Counted from the stretch's first letter, positions 1 through 11,578 are shown. The stretch is DNA of 64,000 nucleotides from Asparagopsis taxiformis (GCA_030407315.1 JALQPE010001928.1:1-64000), one strand, 5' to 3'. The notes: a model not told the origin generated them from the letters alone. Numbers and translations are program-made.

Positions 1-264
1 GCCAATCCTTTTTTCACATGGGAGAGTGCTGCAAGATGCAGCAGCTCTCATCCATAAAGAACAACATGTTCCCGCAATCCCGCGCCTGTACTGTAAGCAA
101 AATGCTCCTTTTCTTTCACCGCATGTACGGTTCAAAGACGACTCTGCGCACTTTACTATTGCTACAACGGAGACTGCCCTAACTTGCGCGTACTTCTCTG
201 TTCAAAGTCGTCGACTATGGCTTTGCAAACTACTTGGTGGTTTACAACACATTGATCTCATTCT

Positions 265-1014
265 TGATCAAACCCAGCTACCACCGTCCAGAGAACCACT
301 GCTGCCAGTGCTTTCCCTCCGAATTCAGATTTAACTCCTCAATCTGCAATCTCATCGATTGGTGCCGCAGAAAACCTCGAACATGTCTACGATGTTTTCA
401 TTAGTCATGCAGGCCCCGACAAGCTGTTCATCGCCGAGCTACTGTACGATGCTCTGGTGGTACTGGGCCTAAAAGTTTTTTTCGACCGGCGAGAGCTGCG
501 ACCGGGTCAGAACGCGGGAGAAAAGATGAATGAAGCTATGGGGACTGCTAAGATCGCAGTGGTAATACTTTCGCCAGAATTTGCAGCGCGGTACTGGACG
601 ACGAAAGAATTGCTTTGTTTCGTCAAGCGGTTCCGAGAAGGCGGAGAGCGTGGTATAATAATTATACCTGTATTCGATCGTTTGAGTCTAGATGATTGCA
701 GGAAGAGTAATATTCTGAGGTTGTTGGACATGAGGAACGAGAAAGGGGAGAAGATATTTGAGAACGAAGGGTTTGGTCGGTTAATTGAAGAGAATAGCCA
801 ATTGATATCCGATCTACTTTCAGCGCTCGGGCTACTGCGAGGCATCACTGGAATTGAGAACTTGGAGGGAGCAACGAATGGAAAAGGAGAGAACGAGGAG
901 GAGAAGCGAGCTAGACTGATTGAGCGGACTGTCGCAGCTATCGTAGAGGCAAATGAGCGACTAGATACAGGCAGGGCTGCTGGCCTAGCGGTTGTTAGTG
1001 CAGAAAACATATGA
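265..1014 (+). CDS. TIR-domain protein (5' end unresolved)
   Basis: The frame is open from about 265 to the TGA at 1012-1014. A TIR domain starts near 391 with the box 1 motif YDVFISHAGPDK. Box 2 follows (GLKVFFDRRELRPGQN). The segment SPEFAARYWTTKELLCF then holds a Glu where NAD-cleaving TIR domains have their catalytic residue. TIR domains act as signalling scaffolds or as NAD+ hydrolases in immunity and cell death; which applies here is not visible. About 70 charged, weakly conserved residues follow the domain. No in-frame ATG exists between the last upstream stop (262-264) and the domain, so the start is in an upstream exon, at a non-ATG codon, or lost. CAG acceptor-like sites occur near 290-310. 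The family call is firm; the gene model is not. Confidence 0.75.
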
Positions 1015-1819
1015 CTATTGGATCGATGCATAGAAATGCTGAAGTATACCATTTATGAGGTAAAGCCGGGTTCTTGCTATGTTCAGAGGAGTGCGCCGTT
1101 GAGGTAGTGATACAATGAAGAGTTGTATCCAATGCAGCATGCCAAGTCACATAGGATATAGAAACATCATGTTGGTCACAACAGAGCAATATCGTAGAGA
1201 GGATGATGGAGCAACGTTTCCACAAAGGCATACGAGTTGTGGTAAAAGCGATGAGTGGATCTCGAATTACTCATGGATGAGCAATCTAGGCAGCTGCTGA
1301 AAGGGAAATTGTGCTTTGTATGTTGTGGGTCGTTTTGGCGATCACAATTTTTGAGCTTGTGTTGCCGTGGTTGATGACGCTTATAATCACATACCGCTAC
1401 CTATCCATGGCGTACAACCCTGAAAGCGACATATCAATTCACATGTTAACATGCGACAAGCTCTTGACCAGGTTGATAAAAAACTAGTTCATCAACCCAA
1501 ACAGCAAATTCTCTGCCTCTCGCTAGTCCCACATATGACGTAGAATAGGAACGCACCCATTGCATGTTCGACACCCAATTGACGTATACAACAGAGTTGC
1601 AAAAACCTTCTGTTACAATCTGACACAAAAGCAGCTTGAAGTATATTCAAATTGCATAACGATCATGTAATCGATTTCAAACAGGCACTCACACGCATCT
1701 TGAAACGCCAAGAAAACACACCGACAGCACATAAAGCGAGCAAAACGCCATGACAATTCAGCGGCAGCACCACATAGCAACCAGGTGTTCCGCGGGCAAG
1801 CTTGCGTCAAATCTTGAGC
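1015..1819. other. Intergenic, nothing recognised
   Basis: Short open frames occur on both strands but none resembles a protein family or has convincing composition. No RNA gene or repeat was recognised. Confidence 0.5.
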
Positions 1820-2326
1820 ATGACAAAGGCGTTTGGCAGCACTGGACAAGCGCACAATGCCAGCGTGGAGGAGAGATTCAACCGACGTGTGGAGCGATTC
1901 GGACGCATAAGCAGTCTTGAGCGCGCGGCAGCTGTGCACGAGATGTGGCAGGAAACGACGACGGATGACGACACGGAGCCGACGACGCAGTCTGTGATCG
2001 AGTCATCTACGGCGCGTGCACAGAATGATCATGCCGCCATGCAGGCTGAATTGGGACGTGATGATCGTGACGACGCCTGTTCAACCAACCCCGGCTTTGG
2101 ACTTGTGTACGCTAGTTTCACTATGGCGCATCGCGCTGATCTGAACGAGAGACTTGAGAGACGATTGGAGCGGTTTGGAAAAGCGGTGCATCAGAGCGAT
2201 GACGTGTTTGTGGATAAGTATCGGCCGTATGGTAGTCGAAGGGGTTATTGTTCGGGTGGCAATGGTGAAGGGGAAAGAAAATACTTTCAGAATGCGGCGC
2301 TGTTGCGTGGGAGAGAGGCGTTCTGA
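1820..2326 (+). CDS. Small hypothetical protein with duplicated helical motif
   Basis: Reading from the ATG at 1820 gives about 168 residues. A charged helical motif occurs twice: EERFNRRVERFGR near residues 17-29 and LNERLERRLERFGK near residues 108-121. This suggests an internal duplication or a repeated binding helix. The linker is acidic and Thr-rich. No signal peptide, membrane segment or known catalytic motif is seen. The repeated motif is the main reason to believe the frame is coding. It sits between the TIR gene and the secreted Cys-rich gene on the same strand. I do not recognise the family. Confidence 0.4.
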   Translation: MTKAFGSTGQAHNASVEERFNRRVERFGRISSLERAAAVHEMWQETTTDDDTEPTTQSVIESSTARAQNDHAAMQAELGRDDRDDACSTNPGFGLVYASFTMAHRADLNERLERRLERFGKAVHQSDDVFVDKYRPYGSRRGYCSGGNGEGERKYFQNAALLRGREAF

Positions 2327-2894
2327 TGATGTGTTGGAGTGTCTGGGTCGTTGACAGATGGTGTAGACAAGCTCTTTGGTAAAGGTTAGTTGGACGAGTA
2401 GTCGATCGGAGATGAGGAAGATCGTATCACACACAGATGCTCGTCCAACGTTGAATGTTTTTTCTCTGAAAATTCAATTCGACTGTTGGCTGATAATTGA
2501 CTGACAGTTGAAACTCTGAATTACGTCGAGTTGTTTTCAGCGACTGATCACATCTCCAGACCATCTCCCCTGTCTCTTCTTCCAGTCCCCCCTGTCAGTT
2601 ACAACCCAACTCTCAACCTAACCATCCGCATTTCAATCCCAAGCCAGTAAAGGACTATATCACGACAATCGCGCCAATTCCGCGACCAGTGCGCCGCAAA
2701 ACAAACGATGTAATGGGTACACATTGAACTGGCTCCCGTCCCTTCACAACCCATCCATCGAACAACCGCGACATGAAATTCCAACCAACGCGCCCATTCC
2801 CAAAACAGCGCACAATGTAAAGCGGACGATTCATCAATCCAAGTGCAACGACTATCGACAACCCAACTGCATCACAAAGCTTCAACGTTGCAAG
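2327..2894. promoter_or_regulatory. Intergenic / 5' flank of the Cys-rich gene
   Basis: No gene is recognised. The pyrimidine-rich stretch around 2555-2650 precedes the inferred ATG at 2895 and is probably upstream untranslated sequence. No core promoter motif stands out. Confidence 0.3.
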
Positions 2895-3854
2895 ATGCCA
2901 CAACCAACTCCAATCCTTCTGTTGCTCCTTCTCCTGCTCCCCATCGCTGCGACAACAAACGTCAAATCAGACATTAAACTCCCATGGGGCAATTTCCGTC
3001 CCGCGATCACAAAACTCACAAGTACAACAACCCGTGCTCTATCCGGCGAGCCGTGCACGGTGGACAGCGACTGCGACGGCGCGCGACGCTGCACAAATGA
3101 TAGTGGACTTTCGTGCCGCGCGGCATCCGGAGAAGCCGACCCTGCAAACGCGGTATGTTTCTGCGTGTCGACCAACCATTACGATCTGATATGCGATTGT
3201 TCGTCGCCGTCCTGTCTGGCGGGCGAGACGTGTCGTCAAACAAACGTCTGTCTGGCGCAAGCCGTCGAGGAACCGGTGTTGCAATGTGGATTTGAGACGC
3301 CGCCGCCTGATTTGGCACAATCCGGTGCTGGAAGAGGGCTCGGTGAACTGGGGCATTTTTGTGGAACGAATGCGGATTGTATGTCGAAATTGCAATGTAT
3401 GGCCATTCAAGGTGTTCCATGTGAAGGCAGTGAATTTGTGCTTTGTGTTTGTAATAATCCGCCGGAGGTTTCGCCGACGCCGGATGCCGAACCGTCTGCT
3501 GCCCCGGTGGAAGGCAAATGTGTGGATGCGGAATTGTTGAAGGAATTTGCGAGGGAGGAACTGGTGTTTGATGATCATGTAGATACCGAGGTGTGGTGTG
3601 ATTTGCAGGGGAGTTGTGCAACCGCCGGGCACATGGTTCGGTGGAATGGTCAGCCGATGATGATGAAGAGTTATTGTCAACTTGGTGGCGTGGTGTGTGA
3701 GAAGAAAGTGATTCAGGTGAATAGCCCGCGATTTAAGAGAGGGCTGAATGTGGCTACGAAAACGGACGGACTTGTTTTCACTGCTTTTGCTGCCAAATAT
3801 GAAACGAGGGGTGAGGAAATGCTCATGGCGGCCGCAGTGAGGATGGGACTTTGA
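2895..3854 (+). CDS. Secreted cysteine-rich protein
   Basis: The ATG at 2895 is chosen because it opens a textbook signal peptide (MPQPTPILLLLLLLLPIAA). The upstream in-frame extension to 2724 would bury that leader. The mature region of roughly 300 residues has two Cys-rich modules. The first is around residues 50-130 (C-x5-DC-x4-C spacing, then VCFCV, CDCSSPSC and CRQTNVC). The second is around residues 155-195 (FCGTNADC, LQC, CEG and VLCVC). Such patterns are typical of disulfide-bonded extracellular repeats. The C-terminal third has few cysteines. An AATAAA lies just past the stop codon, near 3858. Function is unknown; a wall or extracellular-matrix role is only a guess from secretion. 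Confidence 0.7.
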   Translation: MPQPTPILLLLLLLLPIAATTNVKSDIKLPWGNFRPAITKLTSTTTRALSGEPCTVDSDCDGARRCTNDSGLSCRAASGEADPANAVCFCVSTNHYDLICDCSSPSCLAGETCRQTNVCLAQAVEEPVLQCGFETPPPDLAQSGAGRGLGELGHFCGTNADCMSKLQCMAIQGVPCEGSEFVLCVCNNPPEVSPTPDAEPSAAPVEGKCVDAELLKEFAREELVFDDHVDTEVWCDLQGSCATAGHMVRWNGQPMMMKSYCQLGGVVCEKKVIQVNSPRFKRGLNVATKTDGLVFTAFAAKYETRGEEMLMAAAVRMGL

Positions 3855-5685
3855 TTGAATAAAGTTGAGATCGTTTTGTCGCTTGGTCTTGATGGTGATA
3901 GCCTGGTTAGATTGGTAGCTGCCAAACTGAAATGGAGTACCAAACTTGGGTTGAGTTTGGATGGAGGACTGAGTGCGATGCCAAATTCCATTTTGTGACC
4001 AACTTTGGCGAGTGTTATTGTGTACGTTTATTGAGTTTTGATTTTGAATGAATGACGCTCAATCTTGAAGTAGGGCCGATTTCAACTGCTATCGATAAAC
4101 ACAATATGAACGTATACCGTTGTCTGCGCACATAGTTGAACATCTCGACATGGAAATTGGCGTCTTCATTCGCGCCATCGAAAAACACACCATTCTTACA
4201 AGCCAAGTTCAGCTTTTGTGACTACAAAAGCGCGGAAATTGTGGCAAACGTCGTCCTGACGTCCCCCATCCGTGCATGTCAACAAGGCACGGATCGATTC
4301 TTCCTGAACGACGCTGCACACTATTTGTCCGATAATGCCAATACAAATACTAGACAAAGAGCAAACTCTCGAGTACTCCGCTTTTTGCAAACTGCCAGCA
4401 AACCATCGATCTGAGACGCAAATGAGGCGGCTCACCAACTGAATGGGAGAAGAATATCTCTCAAAGAAGGATGTATCAGGAAACCGTTTTTTCAAAGCCT
4501 GATTCAACTCCCTGCTCACAACAGCTGATTTCGTATTGCCCCTTTCCATGCTTCACAATCACATCACGCAACAGAATCGACAATTTACCTTTTGTCCGTT
4601 CTGTTAAGCCCAGCACGGTATGTGAGAATATCGGAGCCCCACAAACAAAAATACCACATCCCGGTCACACATAAGTACCGTTGCTTCTGTCGTGTCTTTA
4701 GATATATCGCCCAACGAAAATGATTTGCTTGAAATGTTCACAGCACTAGACGAATCAGGATGTTCGATGGCTGCAAATCATCTTCGGTTCCGCAACATCT
4801 GAGAAGTGTTGAGATGGAAGAAATATTTGAGTTGTGGACGAGAAGTGAGTTTATTTTTGGCTAGTTTGAGGTATATATAGAGATATGAACATGGTATCGA
4901 CTAGGTAAAGTTATGTGAATTGGTAAGTATATGGTTGAAATCAGTTGATGGAACCATTCGGCCTACGGGAATGAAAACGATGTCAAAGAAAAATCATGAA
5001 TGTGTAGGGAGAAACGGAGCAACCGACAATCAACGGCAGCATTTGACGCAGAAGTGAGGCCACTACTGGAAGGCCGCCTTCATCATGTCATCGGAAGCAT
5101 TTGTGCGGTCGTCCAGTAGTACACTAGCGGTGTGTATATTACAAACTGCAAAATCTGTAATGCTTGGACAAAGTTTTCATACGAGACTGTCACGAGATGC
5201 GAGACGAGTGTTGCGGGTCGAATATGATGTTTGGAGGGGGATCGCACTGGGAAAACAGCACGATTAGCAAGCAGGAGGAGGCTCTTGTGAAGGGTTTGCA
5301 GTACCACTCTATATACAGTAAGCCCGAGACGACAGCGACTGGCAAGATTGGAGCGTAAGGGAATGGCGAGCCGGTACATTTGACGGGTATCCTTCAACGC
5401 GCAACAAATTGATTCATCCAAACTTACTCGCGACTGTCCATAACAATCAAGGAGGCGCCAACTGGAGCGACATGTGTTCCCGATATATAGCTGTTGTCGA
5501 GTCCATTTATAGCGCTGAGAAGAAGGAAAAAATCATCTCTCCACACACACAATTGGGAATTACAACTCCAACAATGCACCGACGTAGAAAAGAGCACCCA
5601 ACCAACTCAATGCCCATTTATCTACAGTACCAATCCATCAACACAACGCAACCGTCATGTCGAAGCATCATCGCGCGCGACATAA
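3855..5685. other. Intergenic, no gene recognised
   Basis: Several open frames of 60-130 codons occur on both strands but none shows family resemblance, a leader or conserved motifs. A poly(A)-like AATAAA near 3858 belongs to the upstream gene. TATATATAG near 4872-4880 and GATATATAGC near 5480 could serve as AT-rich promoter elements; the second lies about 200 bp before the next start codon. Confidence 0.4.
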
Positions 5686-7077
5686 ATGTTGATTTATCTC
5701 ACGCTCATCGCACTACTCATGCTTCACGATGCACCAAGGGCGGCTGCGCAATCGCTGCGCGCGGAGGGGATATCCACGGAGGCGCCGATCGCCAAACTAT
5801 TGAACGGATCTGAAACGGGTGCGATAACCGCTCGTCTATCACGACTACTAGAGCGTCTCGAATCGTACGCATCCGAGCCACAATCAGCCAACATCAACCA
5901 CCAATGCATCTCCGGGGACCATCCATGGCGCATCGCGTCCAACGCGTTCATCAACGAACGCGGCTGGGGACGACTGCGGGACCGATCATGCATGACTGAT
6001 TTCTCCAACACACTACCGCTCGCGCTGCATCCACACCTGTTCTCGGACGTGCGCACGCTACAGCGACTGGTGGACGGCGTGTCCACACGCGCCATCAGCG
6101 CCACACGTCGCAACTGGACGCACGCGGAGGCGCCAGCGGCATTTGTACACACCACATCCGCGCTGAGCTGCAGCGTGGACAGCGTGACGGCATTCCGCGT
6201 GCTGGACGTGTGGCACGTGACGTTGTCGATCACCAACGCGCCCAGCATGCACTACCTGCGACGGGGGACGCGACTGTTCATCGAGGAGTATGTGAGCAGC
6301 GTCGGGACGGACGACATTGTGGCGGCGCGAATGTCACTGCCGCATCGGACGCGACGCGGGCTGCAGCAACGCAACGATTCGACGACGCTGCGCTCGACCT
6401 GGGACTGGGCGGGGGCGGTGATCCCGGTGAAATTCGGACGGGTAATGACGGAGGACATCCCAGCGGTGCGATTGGCGCAACGCGACGCCGGAGTACACGT
6501 GCAGCAAATCGAGGCGGCGTTAAGCACGTCCAACATTGCCATTCTCGCGCTACCGCTATGTCTCACGCTGGTGCCACTGGCGCTCGTGACGGAGGTCGGC
6601 ACGCTCGGGACGGTGCTCTACGCGGTACTGAGCGATTTGCTACCGGTGCTACCGATGGCCATCAAGGGCGCGGAGATTGTCGCGGCGTCGACCGCGGCGT
6701 TTCGGTCGGTTGTGGTGCGATTGGCGCCGGTGCTTCCGAATCGTACAGTCGCGGCGGAGATGTGGCTGGCGGATTGCGCGCTACGCGGCGTGCATGGAAA
6801 AGGGGTCGCGCTGCTTGTAGTCGCGGTTGTGATGTGTGTCGTCGGGTTGGCGCTCGAGATCGCCGCTGTGTGGTATGTGCAGAGACGGGTGGGAGGTAGG
6901 GTGCGAAGACAAATGCCGTGTCGTTTGGCGCAGACGCTGGTGGTGCAGAGCGGGGTGTTTATGAAAACGAGCGTCTGGACGGGCGAGTGCGGCGGGATGT
7001 GCGATGGCGCGTGCGTGCGTGAGGAACATGATGGCGGACGGCAGAGACGGAAGAGGAAACGCGCGTTGGTGTATTGA
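5686..7077 (+). CDS. Signal-peptide membrane protein, two hydrophobic segments
   Basis: The ATG at 5686 begins a 463-residue protein with an N-terminal leader (MLIYLTLIALLMLHDAPRAAA). An ectodomain-like region of about 260 residues follows with scattered cysteines. A hydrophobic block near residues 285-325 (AILALPLCLTLVPLALV and following) and a strong single segment near residues 365-390 (GVALLVVAVVMCVVGLALEI) are predicted membrane spans. The short tail contains CGGMCDGAC and a basic run RRKRKR, consistent with a cytoplasmic end. GC content is high and the frame is uninterrupted. I do not recognise the family. A type I or two-span surface protein is the safest reading. Confidence 0.7.
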   Translation: MLIYLTLIALLMLHDAPRAAAQSLRAEGISTEAPIAKLLNGSETGAITARLSRLLERLESYASEPQSANINHQCISGDHPWRIASNAFINERGWGRLRDRSCMTDFSNTLPLALHPHLFSDVRTLQRLVDGVSTRAISATRRNWTHAEAPAAFVHTTSALSCSVDSVTAFRVLDVWHVTLSITNAPSMHYLRRGTRLFIEEYVSSVGTDDIVAARMSLPHRTRRGLQQRNDSTTLRSTWDWAGAVIPVKFGRVMTEDIPAVRLAQRDAGVHVQQIEAALSTSNIAILALPLCLTLVPLALVTEVGTLGTVLYAVLSDLLPVLPMAIKGAEIVAASTAAFRSVVVRLAPVLPNRTVAAEMWLADCALRGVHGKGVALLVVAVVMCVVGLALEIAAVWYVQRRVGGRVRRQMPCRLAQTLVVQSGVFMKTSVWTGECGGMCDGACVREEHDGGRQRRKRKRALVY

Positions 7078-8481
7078 GCGCGCGGCTAATTTTTGGATGT
7101 GGTGACGTGGCGTCTGCGATGTGGTTGGTTGGTTTTTTGGAATGTTTTCGGGGGAGATTTGGGTTGGCGTTTTCTTGTGCCTCCTTCGGGCAGCGCCTCC
7201 TCCGCGCCGCTCGAGTGTGTCGTCTCGCTTGGTCATCAAACATGGCATGCGTTTTGTTTGGCGCACCGCCAGATGTACCATACCTTGTTCTTGCAAACAC
7301 GACAGGACTGCTAGAAGATAGATGCTAGTTTTTTTCGGACACCGTCATTGTTTGTGAATCGACATTTCTCTCAACGTCAAAAAGGATTATAATTTCTACC
7401 GTGCCACCGCAATCCTATCTACGCCTCCTCGACTCTTATCTCCCTGCACGTCAACCACGCCACCAAACAGCTTACAATCACATTCATCCATCAACAATGA
7501 AATTGCAACATCATATATTTCACATCACAACCAAAAGCCACGCCAATAAACGCCGCAGTCTACTCGTCATACCCTCAGAGGGTACTTGACACACAACCGC
7601 ACCTATCCCTTCAACACTCGTGGACTCGCCATACGCCACAATCCGCGAAAACACAACCAATTCACCCCACAACACCGCACCTACCGACACACGCCGCAAA
7701 ACAGTCCCGACTCAATCCAGATAGCAGCCCATCTATCATCCATGCAAAACATCACATCGGCGACCGCGCGCACACGTCACGGCGACCAATCGCAGCCGGC
7801 GCGCAATTCGGTCGTGACCACCGTCTATTCTTGGCCGGGAGCGCGCCACGAACGGGCGGCCGATCTACGCACGAGCGTAATGGTCGGTGGAACACTGCAA
7901 CGTCGACAGTAATTGTGTACGCGCAAACGCGACAAAAACTGGACCGGATCTGCGTGATCGGGGACGACATATCATCCCGCAGACACAACACACCTTGTCC
8001 GTCATACGCCGCTTGCAGACCACGGGTATCCGCGCACACACATATGCGCCGCGTGCAGACAGACCGTGGCCGCGTCATAACACTGCTACGGCATTGGTCG
8101 CGTGATGTGGAGGCGAGGCGAACGATGTGCGAGATCCAGAACAATGGAATCTTGTAACGGGACGTTTGGACATGATACTACGCGTCGAGTCGCATCGGCT
8201 GCAATCGTTGTTGCATGATTGGCCGATATGTATGGCAGCTGCACGCACGACAGACGAATCGCAGTTGTTGATATGGACGCAACGATCTGTGGTGCACGCA
8301 ACAAATTTACCGAAAAAAACATACAACGCCACCACCGCAGCAACTCTGCAAACGAGCAATCTTCAATCCGCAGATGCGACTCGTCGACATATGCAAGCAA
8401 CCCATCACTGTCCCCGCCACCGCCACGCATAAATCCCACGATCTGCCACGATGAGCCGCACAACGCCACCCCCAACCCGCA
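7078..8481. other. Intergenic, no gene recognised
   Basis: Overlapping open frames occur on both strands (for example around 7586-8475) but they are mutually antisense and low in information. The leading part follows the stop of the membrane-protein gene; the trailing part is the upstream region of the sulfoxide synthase gene. Confidence 0.4.
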
Positions 8482-9762
8482 ATGACGGCCGCGTCCCCCG
8501 CAGACCTCGCCGCCATCTGGCGCGAGACGGACGCGCTATTCGCTTGTGAAATCGGCGCCCATAACGCGCACACACGCCCCATTCATCTACGCCATCCCTT
8601 CATCTTCTACCTCGGCCATCTCCCCGCCTTCTCCTGGAACCTCATCCGCCGCGCCGCGCCGCATCTGGCCGCCGTGAACGCCGTCTACGAGCGTCAATTC
8701 GAGCGCGGTATCGACCCGGACATCGACGCCTCCGCCGTCCCCGACCTCGCCTATCCCCAATGGCGCGTCCTGCTCGACTATCAACGCGACGTGCGTCGTA
8801 GCATCGCTGTCCACGCCGCACACATCTCTCCCGTCGTGCTGCGCATCGTCGCCGAGCACGAGGCAATGCACATCGAGACCTTGAAATACATGCTTGCCCA
8901 ATCGTCCCCGCATGTCGTCCCCGCGACAACTGTCTCGCATGTTGCGTCGCACGTTTCGCCCCCATCCGTCCATTGGGTTTCCTTCCCGGCCGCCGCTGTC
9001 GCCTCCGGTACCGCCAGACCGTCCGTCATGTCCGCCGCGACTTTTGGCTGGGATAATGAATTTGATGAGCTCAAATATCCAGTCGCTCCGTTTTCTATGG
9101 CGCGTTACCCCGTTTCATGCGCGGATTATCTCACGTTCGTTCTGGACAACGGCTATCATCGCGAGCAGTTCTGGCAACCAGATGATTGGAAATGGATTGT
9201 ACGCGACAAGATTTCACACCCGCAATCCTGGAGATACCAACACAACGATGATGATGACGACGAAACCGTTTTGCAATTTCGAATCCTCACAGGCGATCAG
9301 GCTGTCATCCGCGTCCACTCCACGCACGCCATTCAAGGCGAACCGGCTGATTGGCCCGTCTCCGTCTCGTTGGCAGAGGCGCGAGCGTACGCAAAATGGG
9401 CCGGTGCCCGTTTATGCACCGAGCATGAATGGGTGCATGCCGTGTCATTCTGTGAAAAGGATCGCTCACAACCAACCTCGCAACCGACTTCTGTGCACGT
9501 CGACTCCGATAACGGCCCCGTCTGTCAATTGCAGACCAACGGTTGGGAGCTGACGACGTCAGTTTTCGAAATGTTTGCTGACTTCGTGCCCACCCAAGGC
9601 TACGAAGGCTATTCGGCCGATTTTTTTGACGGCAAACACTTTGTCCTCCGCGGAGCCAGTTGGGTCACCCTGCCCATTTGTAGAAGACCCTCGTTTCGAA
9701 ACTTCTTCCAGGCCAGATACCCCTTTGTGTTCTCCAAATTTAGACTCGTTAGAGACGACTAG
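8482..9762 (+). CDS. OvoA/EgtB-type non-heme iron sulfoxide synthase
   Basis: A single-exon protein of 426 residues. The N-terminal DinB-like half carries the iron-binding signature HEAMHIE (H-x3-H-x-E) near residues 125-131, with an upstream His candidate in YLGHLPAFSWN. The C-terminal half is a formylglycine-generating-enzyme/sulfatase-modifying fold (GWDNEFDELKYPV, then VAPFSMARYPVSCADYLTF) and ends with RPSFRNFFQARYPFVFSKFRLV. These enzymes use O2 and Fe(II) to form the C-S bond between a thiol donor and histidine or hercynine, in ovothiol or ergothioneine synthesis. The YPFVFSKFRLV ending is more OvoA-like, but the methyltransferase domain fused to most OvoA proteins is absent, and the length matches EgtB. 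Substrate choice is therefore unresolved. Confidence 0.85.
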   Translation: MTAASPADLAAIWRETDALFACEIGAHNAHTRPIHLRHPFIFYLGHLPAFSWNLIRRAAPHLAAVNAVYERQFERGIDPDIDASAVPDLAYPQWRVLLDYQRDVRRSIAVHAAHISPVVLRIVAEHEAMHIETLKYMLAQSSPHVVPATTVSHVASHVSPPSVHWVSFPAAAVASGTARPSVMSAATFGWDNEFDELKYPVAPFSMARYPVSCADYLTFVLDNGYHREQFWQPDDWKWIVRDKISHPQSWRYQHNDDDDDETVLQFRILTGDQAVIRVHSTHAIQGEPADWPVSVSLAEARAYAKWAGARLCTEHEWVHAVSFCEKDRSQPTSQPTSVHVDSDNGPVCQLQTNGWELTTSVFEMFADFVPTQGYEGYSADFFDGKHFVLRGASWVTLPICRRPSFRNFFQARYPFVFSKFRLVRDD

Positions 9763-10751
9763 TTGCATCCGCCTTGCCGCCGTTCGTTCCATTTCGTCTT
9801 CTTCGAGGTAAACAATCGATGGCCACATTTGCGTCGTCGACGCACACTGAGCGCAATCTGTCACGCCACGCACACCCGCTGTGCGACCGCGTGCGTACGC
9901 GTCGGACGCGTGTGCACTACTGGTCCACTGCCTCTGTGCAAATCAGTACGAAATGGTCGGCCATTGCTATGTATGTATACCCATTTTATTCGTGACGCCG
10001 ACAAATCGAATCGCTCAATATTCTCATCACATGACTCCATCCATACACCAACATATGCTTCTCCAGACGCATCATCGCCGCTTCCAACATTCTTCCACCA
10101 CGTCGTGCCATCCGCCACCAACATCCGCATTTCGGCTCCAATGCAAAAGTGCCAGCTTACTTTTGAGCGTTGGTGATTGGCCAGCTCCACGCGTGACGTT
10201 ATGCTCGACATGCGATACCAAATGTGAGGCTTTGGAATGTTGCACATTTCATGAAGATATGCAGCACTGTCGAGAATCGAATGGCTGTGTACTTTGTCGA
10301 CTCGCGGAGTTTTGAAACTCAATCTGGATAGTGCGACATGCTTCACATTTGATCGCTGAATCAAATTCAGGTAAAGTTGAAGTGGCACTCAGGTGGGACT
10401 ACGGCCAACATGAGTGCGCGAAGATCTAAAAATCATCAAGAGGCTGCCAACGGTAGATCCGAGCGAAGGGTCTGCACGATTTTCAGGGCTTTGCCAATCA
10501 AGCCTCTCCGTACTATTGTTATATCATCCATTCTCCTGTGTGGATTGAGCTGAGGGAGTGCAGTCAGCAAGGCGAGTTTACTGTTGACATGGACAAAGTG
10601 ATGCAATACAAAATAAACGTATTCGGTCCGGCTGCTTCGACAACAGCACTCTCTACCGGTTGGCTGCTTTCGGATCAGACTTGGAACAGTCCCGTCCCTT
10701 GCGAAGACGATGAACGCTCGTTACAATTTTAATAGGAAAAGCTCTTCCCGT
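9763..10751. other. Intergenic, no gene recognised
   Basis: No convincing gene. The right part should contain the 3' end of the pogo-like element whose transposase stops at 10752; I could not identify its terminal inverted repeat by eye. Confidence 0.4.
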
Positions 10752-11258
10752 TCACCGTTTGTGCTTATTCGCAAAGTCGAGAATGGACTCGGTAGCACTC
10801 CAGCCAACCTCAATGAGGCAAAAGTACTCACCTGAAGCCGATCGTAACCGAGCCCGCACTCTCCGCAAATTCCTCGTTTGCTTTACTATCCTCGCCCTTA
10901 TGAATCGATGTGATTGCCAAATTGCGAGCTCTTCGCGCCTTTCCTTTTCACAGGTCCTCTCCAATGCTTTTTCTACCGCCTTTTCCTCACGTTCTGCTCG
11001 TCTTTGTTCAGCTGCGACCGACCGGGAAGCTCTCTCCGCAATTTCCCTTTCCTCTTCTATCCGCCCTATGCATCTCAGCACGTCCTGTCAAGACAAAAAC
11101 AATCCTTCACGAGTATTAATTGTTCCATTTGATAGTACGTCCCGATCTGCTCGCAATCGGTTGCTTGTATTCTTCAAACGCTCTGCTAACTCCTTGTATG
11201 ACACGTGTGCAGGTGTTTGGATTTCAAAACCGGTTATTTTCATGATATCAGTGCATCT
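10752..11258 (-). pseudogene. pogo/Tigger-like transposase, C-terminal fragment
   Basis: On the minus strand this reads from the copia junction (TSD at 11259-11263) through MKITGFEIQTPAHVSYKEL to a coiled coil rich in Glu, Arg and Ala (EEREIAERASRSVAAEQRR) and stops at 10752. An in-frame TGA interrupts it around 11090. Its frame continues exactly from the DDE transposase fragment on the far side of element B (34865-36102) once B and one 5-bp duplication are removed. This is therefore the 3' part of the same gene and not an independent coiled-coil gene. Confidence 0.7.
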
Positions 11259-11263
11259 AATAG

Positions 11264-11578
11264 TGTCGTAGATGAAACACCATCACGGCGCACTGAGGAT
11301 TACAGCTATTCCAACATTGATTCCTCCCTTCCCAATTTGTTCAGTGATCGTTCCGTTGCGGAAACAATTTGGTCTGAGGAATTGTTCGCTACAGTTCTAT
11401 TCACTACTTTCCTTTCCATTATTCGATACAATTATATTCTCTACTTTCCCTTTATTCTTTCTACGATGTATCTTGCCTTGCTATAAGTACACATTTGGTC
11501 TGCACTACTTCCAGTAAATCAAGTCAGCAAAGTGGTACACTGCTGCGACGACTATCATCTTTTTCTCGGCTTCTAGCA
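11264..11578 (+). repeat. Element B 5' LTR
   Basis: 315 bp, TG...CA ends. It contains a TATA-like CTATAAGTA near 11483, suited to driving the element transcript. Compared with the 3' LTR, the visible differences are CACCATC versus CATCATC near 11280 and CGTTGC versus CGCTGC near 11353. Confidence 0.93.

Noticed and set aside
26..334. 102-codon frame just before the TIR domain
   Set aside because: No family resemblance, and in a different frame. It may be chance or an upstream exon, but nothing in the sequence decides this.
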